Source: Paenibacillus polysaccharolyticus
Lineage (GTDB): Bacteria; Bacillota; Bacilli; Paenibacillales; Paenibacillaceae
DNA: 64,000 bases
Direction: 5' to 3'
Assembly (NCBI RefSeq): GCF_900102085.1
Contig: NZ_FMVM01000009.1
Coordinates: 124,001 to 188,000 of the forward strand
Below the pieces are notes generated by a model. It worked only from the letters and a program-made list of their open reading frames with translations. It ran no database searches and was not told the origin of the DNA. Shown piece after piece: positions 42,286-51,141 of the stretch (positions are counted from its first letter, which is position 1; each line of letters opens with the position of its first letter). The position numbers and the translations under genes are program-made.

Positions 42286-43365
42286 TTAAGACACTTCTGC
42301 AACGACTGAAGACCGCAAGCCCTCAATGAGGATAAATAACGTCAAGGCTTGTCCATAGCCCATCGGACTAATCGGTATTTCTTTATAAAACTGGGCATCA
42401 TGCCCTACAGGTGTTCCATAAGATACTTGCTGTACAACTCCGGTTTCATCAATATGTTGTAACACGGCTTCAAGCGCCCTCATCCCCGTATCAAGATAGG
42501 ATTCATCCAGGTAGCCGTACCGGATTCCCTTGAGAATTCCGTATCCAAACGCCGCCGTTGCGGACGTTTCTTTATAGGAGTCTGGATCATCCAGTACCGT
42601 ATGCCACATGCCATCCTCATGCTGCAGCTTGCTAAGTGCTCTCACTTGCGCAGTCGCTGTATCCAGCAGATAAGCCTTGAGCCCATCTTCAATGGGGATG
42701 ATATTTAGAAAATCCATAACTCCGGCCGTATACCATGCATTTCCTCTTCCCCAATGAACAGCACCATAGTTGTGGTTTTCATTGAAATCCCAGCCGTGAT
42801 AGAACAATCCGGTTTGTTTATTGTACAGATATTTAATATGCACAAGGAATTGCCGCTTGGCTTCTTCCACATAGGATTGTTTCTTAAAGTGCACTCCGGC
42901 TTTGGCCAAAAACAACACCGTCATAAAAAGGGTATCAATCAGAATCTGTCCGTCATTTGCATCTCCCGTGATCATATGCTGAAACGCACCATCTCCGGTC
43001 CGTAGCAGTTCATCCATAATCCAGCTGCTCCATTCTTCACAGACACGTTCGTACTCATTGTTTCCGGTCAGCTGGCTTAGTGTCATTAAAGTAAGCAACG
43101 GTGCACAGGTATTCACATTTTTCTCGGGTAGTCCCTCCATCAGCCTGGCATCATACCAGGATTCAAGAAAACGAAGCACTTCAGCATCGTTGGTTGCTTC
43201 ATAGAGCTGAAGGAGACCGTAAAGTCCGACCCCTTGCGGCCATTCCCATAGATGAATGTCGATCAGTCCAATCGGAAACTGCTCGTTGATGCTTGTGTTT
43301 TTCATCGATTTCATCGCACCCGATACCTTGCTTATTTTCTCCAGAAGTACCTCTTGATTCGGCAT
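42286..43365 (-). CDS. Unsaturated uronyl/rhamnogalacturonyl hydrolase, GH105 (YteR/YesR-like)
   Basis: A 359-residue cytoplasmic enzyme with an (alpha/alpha)6 barrel. Key motifs are LWEWPQGVGLYGLLQLYEAT, NDGQILIDTLFMTVLFLAKAG (Asp144, equal to the catalytic Asp143 of YteR), HWGRGNAWYTAGVMDFL and KETSATAAFGYGILKGIRYGYL. It hydrates and cleaves the unsaturated uronic acid from the non-reducing end of lyase products. The ATG at 43365 is preferred (GGGAG upstream), a GTG at 43377 is less likely. Being last in an operon with a CUT1 transporter, it degrades imported oligosaccharides made by a lyase outside the cell. Confidence 0.9.
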   Translation of the reverse strand: MPNQEVLLEKISKVSGAMKSMKNTSINEQFPIGLIDIHLWEWPQGVGLYGLLQLYEATNDAEVLRFLESWYDARLMEGLPEKNVNTCAPLLTLMTLSQLTGNNEYERVCEEWSSWIMDELLRTGDGAFQHMITGDANDGQILIDTLFMTVLFLAKAGVHFKKQSYVEEAKRQFLVHIKYLYNKQTGLFYHGWDFNENHNYGAVHWGRGNAWYTAGVMDFLNIIPIEDGLKAYLLDTATAQVRALSKLQHEDGMWHTVLDDPDSYKETSATAAFGYGILKGIRYGYLDESYLDTGMRALEAVLQHIDETGVVQQVSYGTPVGHDAQFYKEIPISPMGYGQALTLFILIEGLRSSVVAEVS

Positions 43366-43400
43366 TTTGGCTGTCACTCCCTAGATTTATTGCATACGAT

Positions 43401-45956
43401 TCAACGTTTAATGTCCTGTAATTGCAACTTTCCTCTTACGCCGTAACCTTCATGTACGATTTCCTCTCCTTGGACAAATAAAGGTTTGTTCATTCCCCAT
43501 TGAACGGAACCGTATATCGGATCGGTCAGGCTAAGCGTCAGAGAAGTACTGTCAAATCGCGGGCTGGAAGAACGAACTTGATCTATAAATTGGCTGAATG
43601 ATCCGAATTGCGATTCATTTCCTGCTCTGATAATCCATGCGTTACGTAATCCAGGAGAAACAAGCTCACGCTCTCTTGTCACTCCGTTCTTCTCCATTCT
43701 CGTTCCATTCGCTGCATATAGAGCCACATACCCTTTATTCAGACAGCCAAAATACCAATGCTCATGTTTCTCCCATGTTGTGAAAAATGATGTAGGAAAA
43801 TAAGCATGTGTCCAATCCGAAGTATGCGTTGCTGGAATGTCAAACATCATCAAAGCGATCGCTTCATGCTGAACAACGTCAGGCAAAATACCATTTCCAG
43901 CCCAGAAACAAGGCCTACCATCCCCATGTTTGTATATCTCTGCGGGATGATTCACCCATACCTGCGCCTCTGGCGACAGGGACAGATGGTTAACATGCTC
44001 CTGATAACCTGGCTTTCCTGGTCTAAAGTTTATAATGGAGGACAAAGCGTACTCCGCTGTTCGATAATGATAGAGTCTGGCATACCCTCCCTTGCCCTGC
44101 TGATTGGTAAACGTTAACTGTTCATTTTCCTCAAGCAACAGATGTTCCTGATAAGCCGCAGGAGGGATATAATTGGATAAACTCAGAGCCACGTTACTAA
44201 TCGAATAATTGTTCACATGACCGACACCATAACCGATCCAGCACATAGACGTTGTTCCCGCGGCATAACTCCCCAGCAATTCTTTCTCGTAGCTACGGCC
44301 AAACGTGGTTGACATCACCCCTTGATGCATCTGAATCGTAATATAATAAAATAACAAATCCATTGCTTTTTTCGCTTGCTCTCTAAGTTGTTCATTCTGA
44401 GCAAACTCATAAATATGCAAGAGTCCAACGGCATCAATGGGAATGTACGCACTAGAATTCCATTCAGCCAATCCTTCTTCCATAAAGCGTTCAAACCATA
44501 AAGCAAGCCGCTGCTCTGCCTTCTGACGATGTACTTCACCGGTTTCACCACTATTCGTGAACATTTCTTCCCCAAACAATTGCCCCGCTAACAGTTCATT
44601 CGTATGGAACAACAACGCATGATTCTCACTGAAAAACCACATCACATCATCGCCAGGTTCATCGATCCAATACCGATAATTCACGATACTTGCTTTTACC
44701 CGCTCCCAGAATGCTTCACTGAACAACCCACTATCTCGTTCATCTCTCCATAGCCGGAACAGCCCTACGAGATAAAAATCACTACAATCCTTCCGCTCTT
44801 CAATGCCCTCCACACCTTCTAACAGCATGTTCTCCGCGGCTTGCACATTGCCATTTGTTTTTAGCATAGCGATCGCTGTGTGAATGTTAGAGCTACCCTT
44901 CTCGGCAATACACTTCAGAGCCAGCGATTTGCGGGCTTCAATATCTTTGGCTTGTTGAGCAGCCTCATCATATCGGGTATCGTAGGATTGGCAGCCAAAC
45001 TTCTTGGTGAGCACTACGTTTGAAACCGAAAGGGTCAGCGTGAAATAGACGTAATGATGTCCAATTTCATTGGTATGTCCCAGAACCAGATCCGCTTCCT
45101 TCTCGGCGATCTGTATCGTCTTATTTTCGGTGCCATCAAAGAAATTGCCATACTCAACACGCATCTCTCTGACGATATCCGGCAAGGAAAGCGGAAGCTT
45201 CAGTTTAATCTGTTCGCCTTTAAAAATATCCGAAGGAAAGTAAGCTTGTTCCAGAGCACGCTCGGCGGATCGCACAGGCTCTACCAAATGGGAAGCAATA
45301 GGCAACGAAACTTGCAATTCTTCTTTTCCAAGGTATTCTAAGGCAAAAGCATACATCGTATCTCGTTCAGCCAAATCCTCCCAGCAGGCATAAATCTCAT
45401 TGATTCCGGCTACAAGATCGGCTTGAATCACGATTTCCTGCTCCTTGTTACGAATAAGTGGCGCAAAATCCGTGACCTGTTCTCCATTGATCCACAGTGT
45501 CAGGCTTCCATACGTTTTGATTCGGAATGACGCCTTATGAGCGGTTGGAGAGACCAGACGTGTCGCGGCATAGCTACGTAGATGAGTGGGTACAAACCAG
45601 AAACCTGATTTCTCTACTCGCGGATTACCCCAGGGAGAATAAATCTCCCATGGCTTTTCACCCTGTTCTCCACGAAATCGATCTCCCGGACTCGGGAACT
45701 CACTCCATTGATCGAAAAATCGGGATACAGGCTGTGATCTTCTATGTTCAACAAACTCCTGCCTGCACGGGTTTTCGTGAATGGCAAATCCATCGATAAG
45801 CCAATCATTAATATCTCCCTCCATCGTTGTTGGAACAAACGCAACAGGCTCCGTATATATACCATTGATCAACCAATGATTGATCACTTGATCTCTGCCT
45901 AGTTTCATCGGCTTGTAATTCAACGTATCCGTCCCGCCCTGGGTGGATTCTATCAT
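43401..45956 (-). CDS. Large protein of unknown family in a GH105 operon, candidate glycan lyase or hydrolase
   Basis: An 851-residue soluble protein with no signal peptide; I do not recognise its family. N-terminal 25-60 reads DQVINHWLINGIYTEPVAFVP, repeated as MEGDINDWLIDGFAIHENPC, then a beta-sandwich with SFRIKTYGSLTLWINGEQV (144-161) resembling sugar-binding jelly rolls. The C-terminal half has helical-hairpin rhythm suggesting an (alpha/alpha)n toroid: WRDERDSGLFSEAFWERVKASIVNYRYW, then DVMWFFSENHALLFHTNELLAGQLFG (438-461), a strongly conserved-looking block, and LAEWNSSAYIPIDAVGLLHIYEFA. Its place between permeases and GH105 implies action on an imported uronate-containing oligosaccharide. 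AGGATG lies 7 bases before the ATG. Confidence 0.72.
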   Translation of the reverse strand: MIESTQGGTDTLNYKPMKLGRDQVINHWLINGIYTEPVAFVPTTMEGDINDWLIDGFAIHENPCRQEFVEHRRSQPVSRFFDQWSEFPSPGDRFRGEQGEKPWEIYSPWGNPRVEKSGFWFVPTHLRSYAATRLVSPTAHKASFRIKTYGSLTLWINGEQVTDFAPLIRNKEQEIVIQADLVAGINEIYACWEDLAERDTMYAFALEYLGKEELQVSLPIASHLVEPVRSAERALEQAYFPSDIFKGEQIKLKLPLSLPDIVREMRVEYGNFFDGTENKTIQIAEKEADLVLGHTNEIGHHYVYFTLTLSVSNVVLTKKFGCQSYDTRYDEAAQQAKDIEARKSLALKCIAEKGSSNIHTAIAMLKTNGNVQAAENMLLEGVEGIEERKDCSDFYLVGLFRLWRDERDSGLFSEAFWERVKASIVNYRYWIDEPGDDVMWFFSENHALLFHTNELLAGQLFGEEMFTNSGETGEVHRQKAEQRLALWFERFMEEGLAEWNSSAYIPIDAVGLLHIYEFAQNEQLREQAKKAMDLLFYYITIQMHQGVMSTTFGRSYEKELLGSYAAGTTSMCWIGYGVGHVNNYSISNVALSLSNYIPPAAYQEHLLLEENEQLTFTNQQGKGGYARLYHYRTAEYALSSIINFRPGKPGYQEHVNHLSLSPEAQVWVNHPAEIYKHGDGRPCFWAGNGILPDVVQHEAIALMMFDIPATHTSDWTHAYFPTSFFTTWEKHEHWYFGCLNKGYVALYAANGTRMEKNGVTRERELVSPGLRNAWIIRAGNESQFGSFSQFIDQVRSSSPRFDSTSLTLSLTDPIYGSVQWGMNKPLFVQGEEIVHEGYGVRGKLQLQDIKR

Positions 45957-45961
45957 TTAAC

Positions 45962-46786
45962 TCATCCTTTCATCCCTGAAGTAATCATACCGCTGACAAA
46001 ATAACGCTGGAAAACCATAAATACAATTAAGACCGGAAGCATCGTAATAACGGACATCGCAAGCAGGCTTCCCCAATCGACGTTGTATTCCCCAATAAAA
46101 TTAGAGAGCGCCAGCTGAATGGTGTATTTGGATGGATCACTGATTGCAATCAAAGGCCATACAAAATCATCCCATCTCCACATAAACGAAAAGATCGCAA
46201 GTACAGCCAAAATGGGTTTGGCTATCGGAAGAATAATGCTCCAGTAAATTTTCCATTCCCCGGCTCCATCCATACGAGCCGCTTCTAACAACTCATCCGG
46301 TACGGTCAGCAAATATTGCCGCATAAGGAACACACCTGTCGGCGTTGCTGCTGGCGGAATGATGATGGCAAGCAGGCTGTTATATAAACCAAGTGCACTT
46401 AGCACTTTGAAGATTGGGATCATAATGACCTCAATCGGGATCATAAGTGTTGAGATAAAAGCAATAAGTATAATGGAGCTTCCACGGAAACGATATTTTG
46501 CGAGTGCAAACCCTGCCATGGAATTGATCAATAACAGCAATAACGTTGAAGATATCGTGACGATCGTACTATTCATAAAATACAAGCCAAAATCACCTTT
46601 TTTGAATGCCGCTTTGAAATGTTCAAAGGTCACAGGGTCTGGCCACAATTTAGGAGGAAAGCTATACAGATCGCTATTCGTCTTCAAAGCAGAGATGACA
46701 ACCCATAGCACTGGCAGGAGCCACAACACTGCGGCCACACTCAACATGCTGTAGATTGCAATTTTGACTATAGGTTTCATGACCAT
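45962..46786 (-). CDS. Carbohydrate ABC transporter permease (CUT1, MalG/YesQ-like)
   Basis: A 274-residue permease with six membrane helices (first LSVAAVLWLLPVLWVVISAL). The EAA loop reads DELLEAARMDGAGEWKIYWSIILPIAKPILAVLAIF, the site of ATPase contact. It pairs with the gene upstream (YesP-like), whose stop overlaps its ATG by one base. GGAGGGG lies 7 bases before the start. The short NNTSY-type C-terminus FVSGMITSGMKG matches CUT1 MalG partners. The ATPase is not in this window, as is usual for Bacillales CUT1 systems that share a common MsmX-type ATPase. Confidence 0.93.
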   Translation of the reverse strand: MVMKPIVKIAIYSMLSVAAVLWLLPVLWVVISALKTNSDLYSFPPKLWPDPVTFEHFKAAFKKGDFGLYFMNSTIVTISSTLLLLLINSMAGFALAKYRFRGSSIILIAFISTLMIPIEVIMIPIFKVLSALGLYNSLLAIIIPPAATPTGVFLMRQYLLTVPDELLEAARMDGAGEWKIYWSIILPIAKPILAVLAIFSFMWRWDDFVWPLIAISDPSKYTIQLALSNFIGEYNVDWGSLLAMSVITMLPVLIVFMVFQRYFVSGMITSGMKG

Positions 46787-47691
46787 CAGACAGCCCCTCC
46801 TTTCGATAGGCGGAATTGAAGTGCCGAAAATCCGCCGATGAGAATAAACAGAATGACCGACATGGCACTGGCAAGACCTAATTCCTGCCTATTAAATCCA
46901 ATCTCATAAATGTATTGAACAATAAAGGTCGTTTCTTTACCTGGCCCACCGCCTGTAAGCGCAAACATAAGTGGGAAGGCTTTAAACGCGTCAATCAGAC
47001 AAAGCATAACCACGAGTAAACTTGTCGGCTTCAATAGCGGCAGGGTAATATAACGAAAAACTTTGGTGCCCGTTGCTCCATCCAAGCGAGCGGCCTCATA
47101 ATAATCTGTGGGTATAGCTTGTAATCCCGCGATAAAAATGACCATGAAAAATCCCGCTCGTGACCATACCGTCGCCACAATTACGGCCGTATTGGCCCAG
47201 AAAGATGAGGTTAGAAAGCCTACAGGTTCTGCACCTGCCATCGTTAACAGATGATTCAGAATGCCGAAAGAATCTCCGAAAATCCACTTCCAGGTTAAAC
47301 CTACAATGATAAAGGAAATCATGGTCGGCCAGTAAAAGATAGCTCTGAAGAAACCGCGCATACGAATCTCACGCGCCAGCAACAACGCAATGCCTAAAGC
47401 CGCTGCATAAATTAACGGAACAACAATGACAGCATAAACGCCTGTTCGCCCTAAGGTTGACCAAAATTCCTGATCCGTCAGAATCTTCAAATAATTGTCC
47501 AACCCATTAAATTTCATCGGATTCAACCCATCATAGACATGGAATGAATAGTACAGCCCCAATAAAGAGGGAAAAACGATAAATGTACTAAAGATCAGGA
47601 GATTTGGAAGTATGAACAGATACGGAGCGATAACGAGTTTCCTGTTCTGTTTGGTCAATGTTTTATGATTTGTTCGCTGTGCTTCACTCAT
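46786..47691 (-). CDS. Carbohydrate ABC transporter permease (CUT1, MalF/YesP-like)
   Basis: A 301-residue permease with six helices after the charged N-terminus (NRKLVIAPYLFILPNLLIFSTFIVFPSLLGLYYSF). EAA loop: DYYEAARLDGATGTKVFRYITLPLLKPTSLLVVML. A PGKETTFIVQYIYEIGFNRQELGLASAMSVILF segment is typical of MalF-type partners. It forms the channel with the downstream permease and receives substrate from the lipoprotein encoded 112 bp upstream. GGGGCAC precedes the ATG weakly. Confidence 0.93.
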   Translation of the reverse strand: MSEAQRTNHKTLTKQNRKLVIAPYLFILPNLLIFSTFIVFPSLLGLYYSFHVYDGLNPMKFNGLDNYLKILTDQEFWSTLGRTGVYAVIVVPLIYAAALGIALLLAREIRMRGFFRAIFYWPTMISFIIVGLTWKWIFGDSFGILNHLLTMAGAEPVGFLTSSFWANTAVIVATVWSRAGFFMVIFIAGLQAIPTDYYEAARLDGATGTKVFRYITLPLLKPTSLLVVMLCLIDAFKAFPLMFALTGGGPGKETTFIVQYIYEIGFNRQELGLASAMSVILFILIGGFSALQFRLSKGGAV

Positions 47692-47803
47692 CTGCGTGCC
47701 CCTTCCCTATAAATTAAACGAAAGGGAGGCCTAACTGGAATCGCTAAGCCCCCGGTTGTGATGAACATTTGGCTTTACGTTTAACTTTGTGTTTGGTTAG
47801 CCC

Positions 47804-49075
47804 TTATTGACTGCCAATGGCTTCATTGATCTGCTTAGCCATCTGATCCAATGCATCCTGCGGGGTTGCTTTATCGGATAACACGTCCATAATATGATTT
47901 TTCAAATCCGTAGAAATCTTGGATATAAGCGTTTGTCTGGACCAATCATTCGCTGCAAGCGGCGAACTGTTTTTCAGTTCATCCGAGAAAACTTCAAACA
48001 TCTCCTTGCCAAATTCATAATTCAGTGTGGAACTGTCCTTCCTTGGACTCATAAACAAAGACTCCTGATTATATTTGGAATTCACTTCCTTGGACGTCAA
48101 ATATTCAATAAACTTTGCAGCTTCCTCTTCCTGCCCGCTGCCCTTAAAGGCCATAAGGAACTTCCCTCCTGGTACGGAAGAACGCTGCGTTCCTTTTGGC
48201 ATGTAGGTGACACCCCATTCGAAGTCGGTAATATCCTTATAATTGCTAATCATCCAGTTGCCAGCCCAGTGTGCCGCTACCGTTCCGGAACGGAACAAGT
48301 TGTTCGGATTTTCTCCACCCAGCCATACCGATTCAGGCATGATACCCTCTTGATGAAGTTGTTTGAACATCTCCATGGAGCGAATTCCAGCTTCACTGTT
48401 AATCGCCGCAGCAGCGCCATCCTCTGTCAAGATGCTTCCGCCATTCTGGTACAACAGCGTAGACCACCGATGGGGAGTGACATCCCAAACCATGCCATAC
48501 CGCGCTCCACCTTTGTCCATCACCTGCTTTAATGCAGCGATATATTCATCCCAAGTCCATACTTCATCTGGAGAAGTTGGCACCTTGACACCGGATTTAT
48601 CAAACAAGGTTTTGTTATAAATCAATCCATTTGCTGTAACATCCATCGGTGCGGCTACCAGTTTGTTATCCATAACATAGTAAGGTTTAAGCGAGTCGAT
48701 AAATTGATCTTGGAATTGTTCCGCATTCTGTACATAAGGGGTAAGATCAACAGCCTGATTGGCAAAAGACCCCGTATCCGTCACCCGGCTCAAGGCTGGT
48801 GGTTTACCTCCGGATAACATCGTTTTCAACTTGGTTTGAATATCCTTGAAGCCGACTTCAATCAGATTGATTTTTACGTTAGTATTACTTTGCTCGTATT
48901 CCTTAATGACCTCCTTGATGACTTCTCCTTCTTTCCCATCAGAGAACCATACAAAATCAAGAGATTTTTGTTTGCCATTAGCGTTGTTACCTGCATCTCC
49001 ACAAGCACTCAGCAGGATGAGCACCGCTGTTAGTAACACGCTGATGCTCATCTTAAACCATGTTTTTCTTGTCAT
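47804..49075 (-). CDS. Solute-binding lipoprotein of CUT1 transporter (YesO-like)
   Basis: A 423-residue lipoprotein: signal peptide with lipobox LSACG at about residue 25. The type-1 extracellular solute-binding fold has LDFVWFSDGKEGEVIKEVIKEYEQSNTNVKINLIEVGFKDIQTKLKTMLSGGKPP, PYVQNAEQFQDQFID, LIYNKTLFDKSGVKVP and WDEYIAALKQVMDKGG. It captures oligosaccharides for the two permeases. AAGGAGAGG precedes the ATG. It sits directly after the AraC gene with 22 bp spacing, so all belong to one operon. Confidence 0.94.
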   Translation of the reverse strand: MTRKTWFKMSISVLLTAVLILLSACGDAGNNANGKQKSLDFVWFSDGKEGEVIKEVIKEYEQSNTNVKINLIEVGFKDIQTKLKTMLSGGKPPALSRVTDTGSFANQAVDLTPYVQNAEQFQDQFIDSLKPYYVMDNKLVAAPMDVTANGLIYNKTLFDKSGVKVPTSPDEVWTWDEYIAALKQVMDKGGARYGMVWDVTPHRWSTLLYQNGGSILTEDGAAAAINSEAGIRSMEMFKQLHQEGIMPESVWLGGENPNNLFRSGTVAAHWAGNWMISNYKDITDFEWGVTYMPKGTQRSSVPGGKFLMAFKGSGQEEEAAKFIEYLTSKEVNSKYNQESLFMSPRKDSSTLNYEFGKEMFEVFSDELKNSSPLAANDWSRQTLISKISTDLKNHIMDVLSDKATPQDALDQMAKQINEAIGSQ

Positions 49076-49097
49076 TTTAACCTCTCCTTAAGAAGAA

Positions 49098-49979
49098 TTA
49101 ATGATTTTGGGATACATGAAGCAATTCGTTTTTACGGAACAACTGTGGAGAAACACCGACGTATTGTTTGAATGCTCTGCTGAAATACACAGGCGTATTG
49201 AAGCCTAATGTCTCGGATATAGACAAAATCGGTGCATCGGTAGATAGCAACAGCTTTTTGGCCTCTGCCACCCTTTTGCGTATGACATAATTGCTGATCG
49301 TATATCCCGTTGTTTCTTTAAAAGAATGACAAATATAATATTTATTCAAATGTAGCGTTTTGGACAGTTCATCCAGCGAAACGTTCTCTGCATAATTTTG
49401 GTTCAAATAATGAAGAACCCGGCTCACACTGGACTGCTTCTGTGAGGAAATCAGAATCGGATCGACCGATTGCGCCGTAGTCATTTTTCGATAAATCCGC
49501 AGCAGCAACTGAGTAAGAATCAATTTAACCATCGTTTTACATCCCGCACTTCGGGCATCCATCTCCTCTTTAATCCCTTTAAATGTATTTGAGATGTATT
49601 CACGCTCCTCCGGGGACCAATGTACCAATAAACCGTCGGGGTGACGGAAAATAGACATCAGATTCTCTAATTGACTAAGTTCAAGCATGTCTAATAGCAA
49701 TATTTCCGTAAAATTAACAAAACTTCGCTTGTACACAATCTCTCTCGAAGGATTAATCCGATGAGGAACTCCACCTCTGAAAATAAACATATCCCCGGGC
49801 TTCGGCTTATAGATTCGATCACCGATCAAGAAGGTTGCATCCCCTTGGATAAAATAATGAATCTCATACCCGTTATGTGTATGAATGGGCCATTCATCCT
49901 GAAAATTGTCAGCTTCCGAGCGCACATAAACTTCATTTTCCTGCAATGCCATATTCGTCGGGGTGTGTATAGTTAACAT
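49098..49979 (-). CDS. AraC-family regulator of the GH105 operon
   Basis: A 293-residue regulator. The cupin sensor (DEWPIHTHNGYEIHYFIQGDATFLIGDRIYKPKPGDMFIFRGGVPHRINPS) probably binds an unsaturated uronide. The AraC DNA-binding domain is VSLDELSKTLHLNKYYICHSFKETTGYTISNYVIRKRVAEAKKLL followed by SISETLGFNTPVYFSRAFKQYVGVSPQLFRK. The ATG at 49979 follows GGGAG by 10 bases; a TTG three bases upstream is also possible. It is the first gene of the operon. An inverted repeat (50011-50022 with 50085-50096) flanks the promoter region. Confidence 0.9.
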   Translation of the reverse strand: MLTIHTPTNMALQENEVYVRSEADNFQDEWPIHTHNGYEIHYFIQGDATFLIGDRIYKPKPGDMFIFRGGVPHRINPSREIVYKRSFVNFTEILLLDMLELSQLENLMSIFRHPDGLLVHWSPEEREYISNTFKGIKEEMDARSAGCKTMVKLILTQLLLRIYRKMTTAQSVDPILISSQKQSSVSRVLHYLNQNYAENVSLDELSKTLHLNKYYICHSFKETTGYTISNYVIRKRVAEAKKLLLSTDAPILSISETLGFNTPVYFSRAFKQYVGVSPQLFRKNELLHVSQNH

Positions 49980-50010
49980 CAATAAAGATCTCCCTTCTCT
50001 GAATATAAAT

Positions 50011-50096
50011 AGCAATATAGTTTAACCATTTGTAATGATAGCGCTTTACAATGAATTGTATCACAGATATTTCGAACTAATATGAACTATATTGCT
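50011..50096. promoter_or_regulatory. 12-bp inverted repeat flanking the AraC operon promoter region
   Basis: AGCAATATAGTT at 50011-50022 reappears as its perfect reverse complement AACTATATTGCT at 50085-50096. Arm centres are 74 bp apart, close to seven helical turns, which would place both on one face of the helix for looping by an AraC dimer. A cre-like site lies near the middle. Confidence 0.6.
50036..50049 (+). promoter_or_regulatory. cre-like site upstream of the AraC/GH105 operon
   Basis: TGATAGCGCTTTAC matches the CcpA consensus TGWAARCGYTWWCN with two mismatches. It lies between the arms of the 12-bp inverted repeat, so carbon-catabolite repression of the operon is plausible. Confidence 0.45.
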
Positions 50097-50161
50097 GTAT
50101 TGTTGATCACAATTGTTGCAAATGATTCCAAAGGATCTCAACCATCTAAATGCTGGAAATC

Positions 50162-50195
50162 AAAAAACACGCCATAGCTCTCAGTCTATGACGTG
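50162..50195 (-). terminator. Probable terminator after the small membrane protein gene
   Basis: CACG(C)CATAG pairs with CTATG(A)CGTG with one mismatch; a six-U run follows on the minus strand. Confidence 0.55.
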
Positions 50196-50229
50196 ATGGA
50201 TCAACCATTATTGAATAGTACCTCCCGAT

Positions 50230-50502
50230 TTACTCCTTGTTTTTACTCTTCTTTATTAATTTATCAATAATCAGACCCAACGCTGTCCAAAAAAGCAGAT
50301 GTAATCCACATATGAGAGGCTTAAACAAGTACGTTGTCTCCGGGTTCATATTGATGTCTGTTAGCCAGCGGTTTAATAGTGGATTGAATGGATTCGTTAA
50401 ATATATCAAAATGTTTTTATCGTCATTGCCCGTTAGGTTATTGAAACACACCAGTAATGAGAAAAGGACTAACCAAAAGGTCAGCCTTTTGAATATGTTC
50501 AT
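50230..50502 (-). CDS. Small membrane protein of unknown function
   Basis: A 90-residue protein with two membrane helices (LTFWLVLFSLLVCFNNL at about 6-22 and PLICGLHLLFWTALGLIIDKL at about 57-77) joined by a polar loop TGNDDKNILIYLTNPFNPLLNRWLTDINMNPETTYL. The positively charged end KKSKNKE fits an inside C-terminus. The ATG at 50502 follows GGAGG by 11 bases. No family is recognised. It is a single gene between the GH105 operon and an acetyltransferase. Confidence 0.62.
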   Translation of the reverse strand: MNIFKRLTFWLVLFSLLVCFNNLTGNDDKNILIYLTNPFNPLLNRWLTDINMNPETTYLFKPLICGLHLLFWTALGLIIDKLIKKSKNKE

Positions 50503-50577
50503 CTTCGTCTGTCCCTCCTCTCTAAACAAGTTGAGGCTCATGGGCTCAACCCATCATAAAGATGTTATTCAAACCCT

Positions 50578-51024
50578 TTATATGCCGAATTTCAGAGCTC
50601 GAACAACCTCACCATCAATAAGTTCCTCGCTGATCCGCTGGAAACCGAGAGATTCGTATAAGACGCCGGCAACGTGATTATCAGGCCTATGTCCAATTAG
50701 AATGCGTTTGCAGTTTAGTGTCTTTTGCATCCTTTGAATCAAAGCACGAAGCGCTTCTTTTCCATATCCTCTGCCCTGATATTTACTATCAATCATCAAA
50801 GCAGGCAGCCAATAATCACCCTCGTCATGCTCTTGATCAGAATACACCGCAAAACCGACCAAATCTGAATCGTTGTAAATTGCCATAGGATCTTTGACAA
50901 ACCTGGACTCAGCCAACCAGTATACAACTGGTGCAGGGAACGTTGATTTCTGTTCTTCACTTACCTGCAATTGAGTACAAGCAAACCAATCATCCATCGA
51001 AACCGGTCTCACCTGAATAGTCAT
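50578..51024 (-). CDS. GNAT-family acetyltransferase (diamine/spermidine N-acetyltransferase-like)
   Basis: A 148-residue acetyltransferase starting MTIQVRPVSMDDWFACTQLQ, with LVGFAVYSDQ, LPALMIDSKYQGRGYGKEALRALIQRM (acetyl-CoA loop QGRGYG) and HVAGVLYESLGFQRISEELIDGE. The short form with N-terminal SMDDWxACxxLQVSEEQ is like BltD/PaiA polyamine acetyltransferases. AGGAGG precedes the ATG. Substrate unproven. Confidence 0.88.
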   Translation of the reverse strand: MTIQVRPVSMDDWFACTQLQVSEEQKSTFPAPVVYWLAESRFVKDPMAIYNDSDLVGFAVYSDQEHDEGDYWLPALMIDSKYQGRGYGKEALRALIQRMQKTLNCKRILIGHRPDNHVAGVLYESLGFQRISEELIDGEVVRALKFGI

Positions 51025-51141
51025 TTAAAAATCCTCCTAATGGTTTTCTTCGTTTTATAATGCACATATTCAACTGTTTACTCATACTGCATCACTCCTT
51101 TCACATAGGTTAAAGGTATCTCCGTGTTTTAAGGTTGTTGC

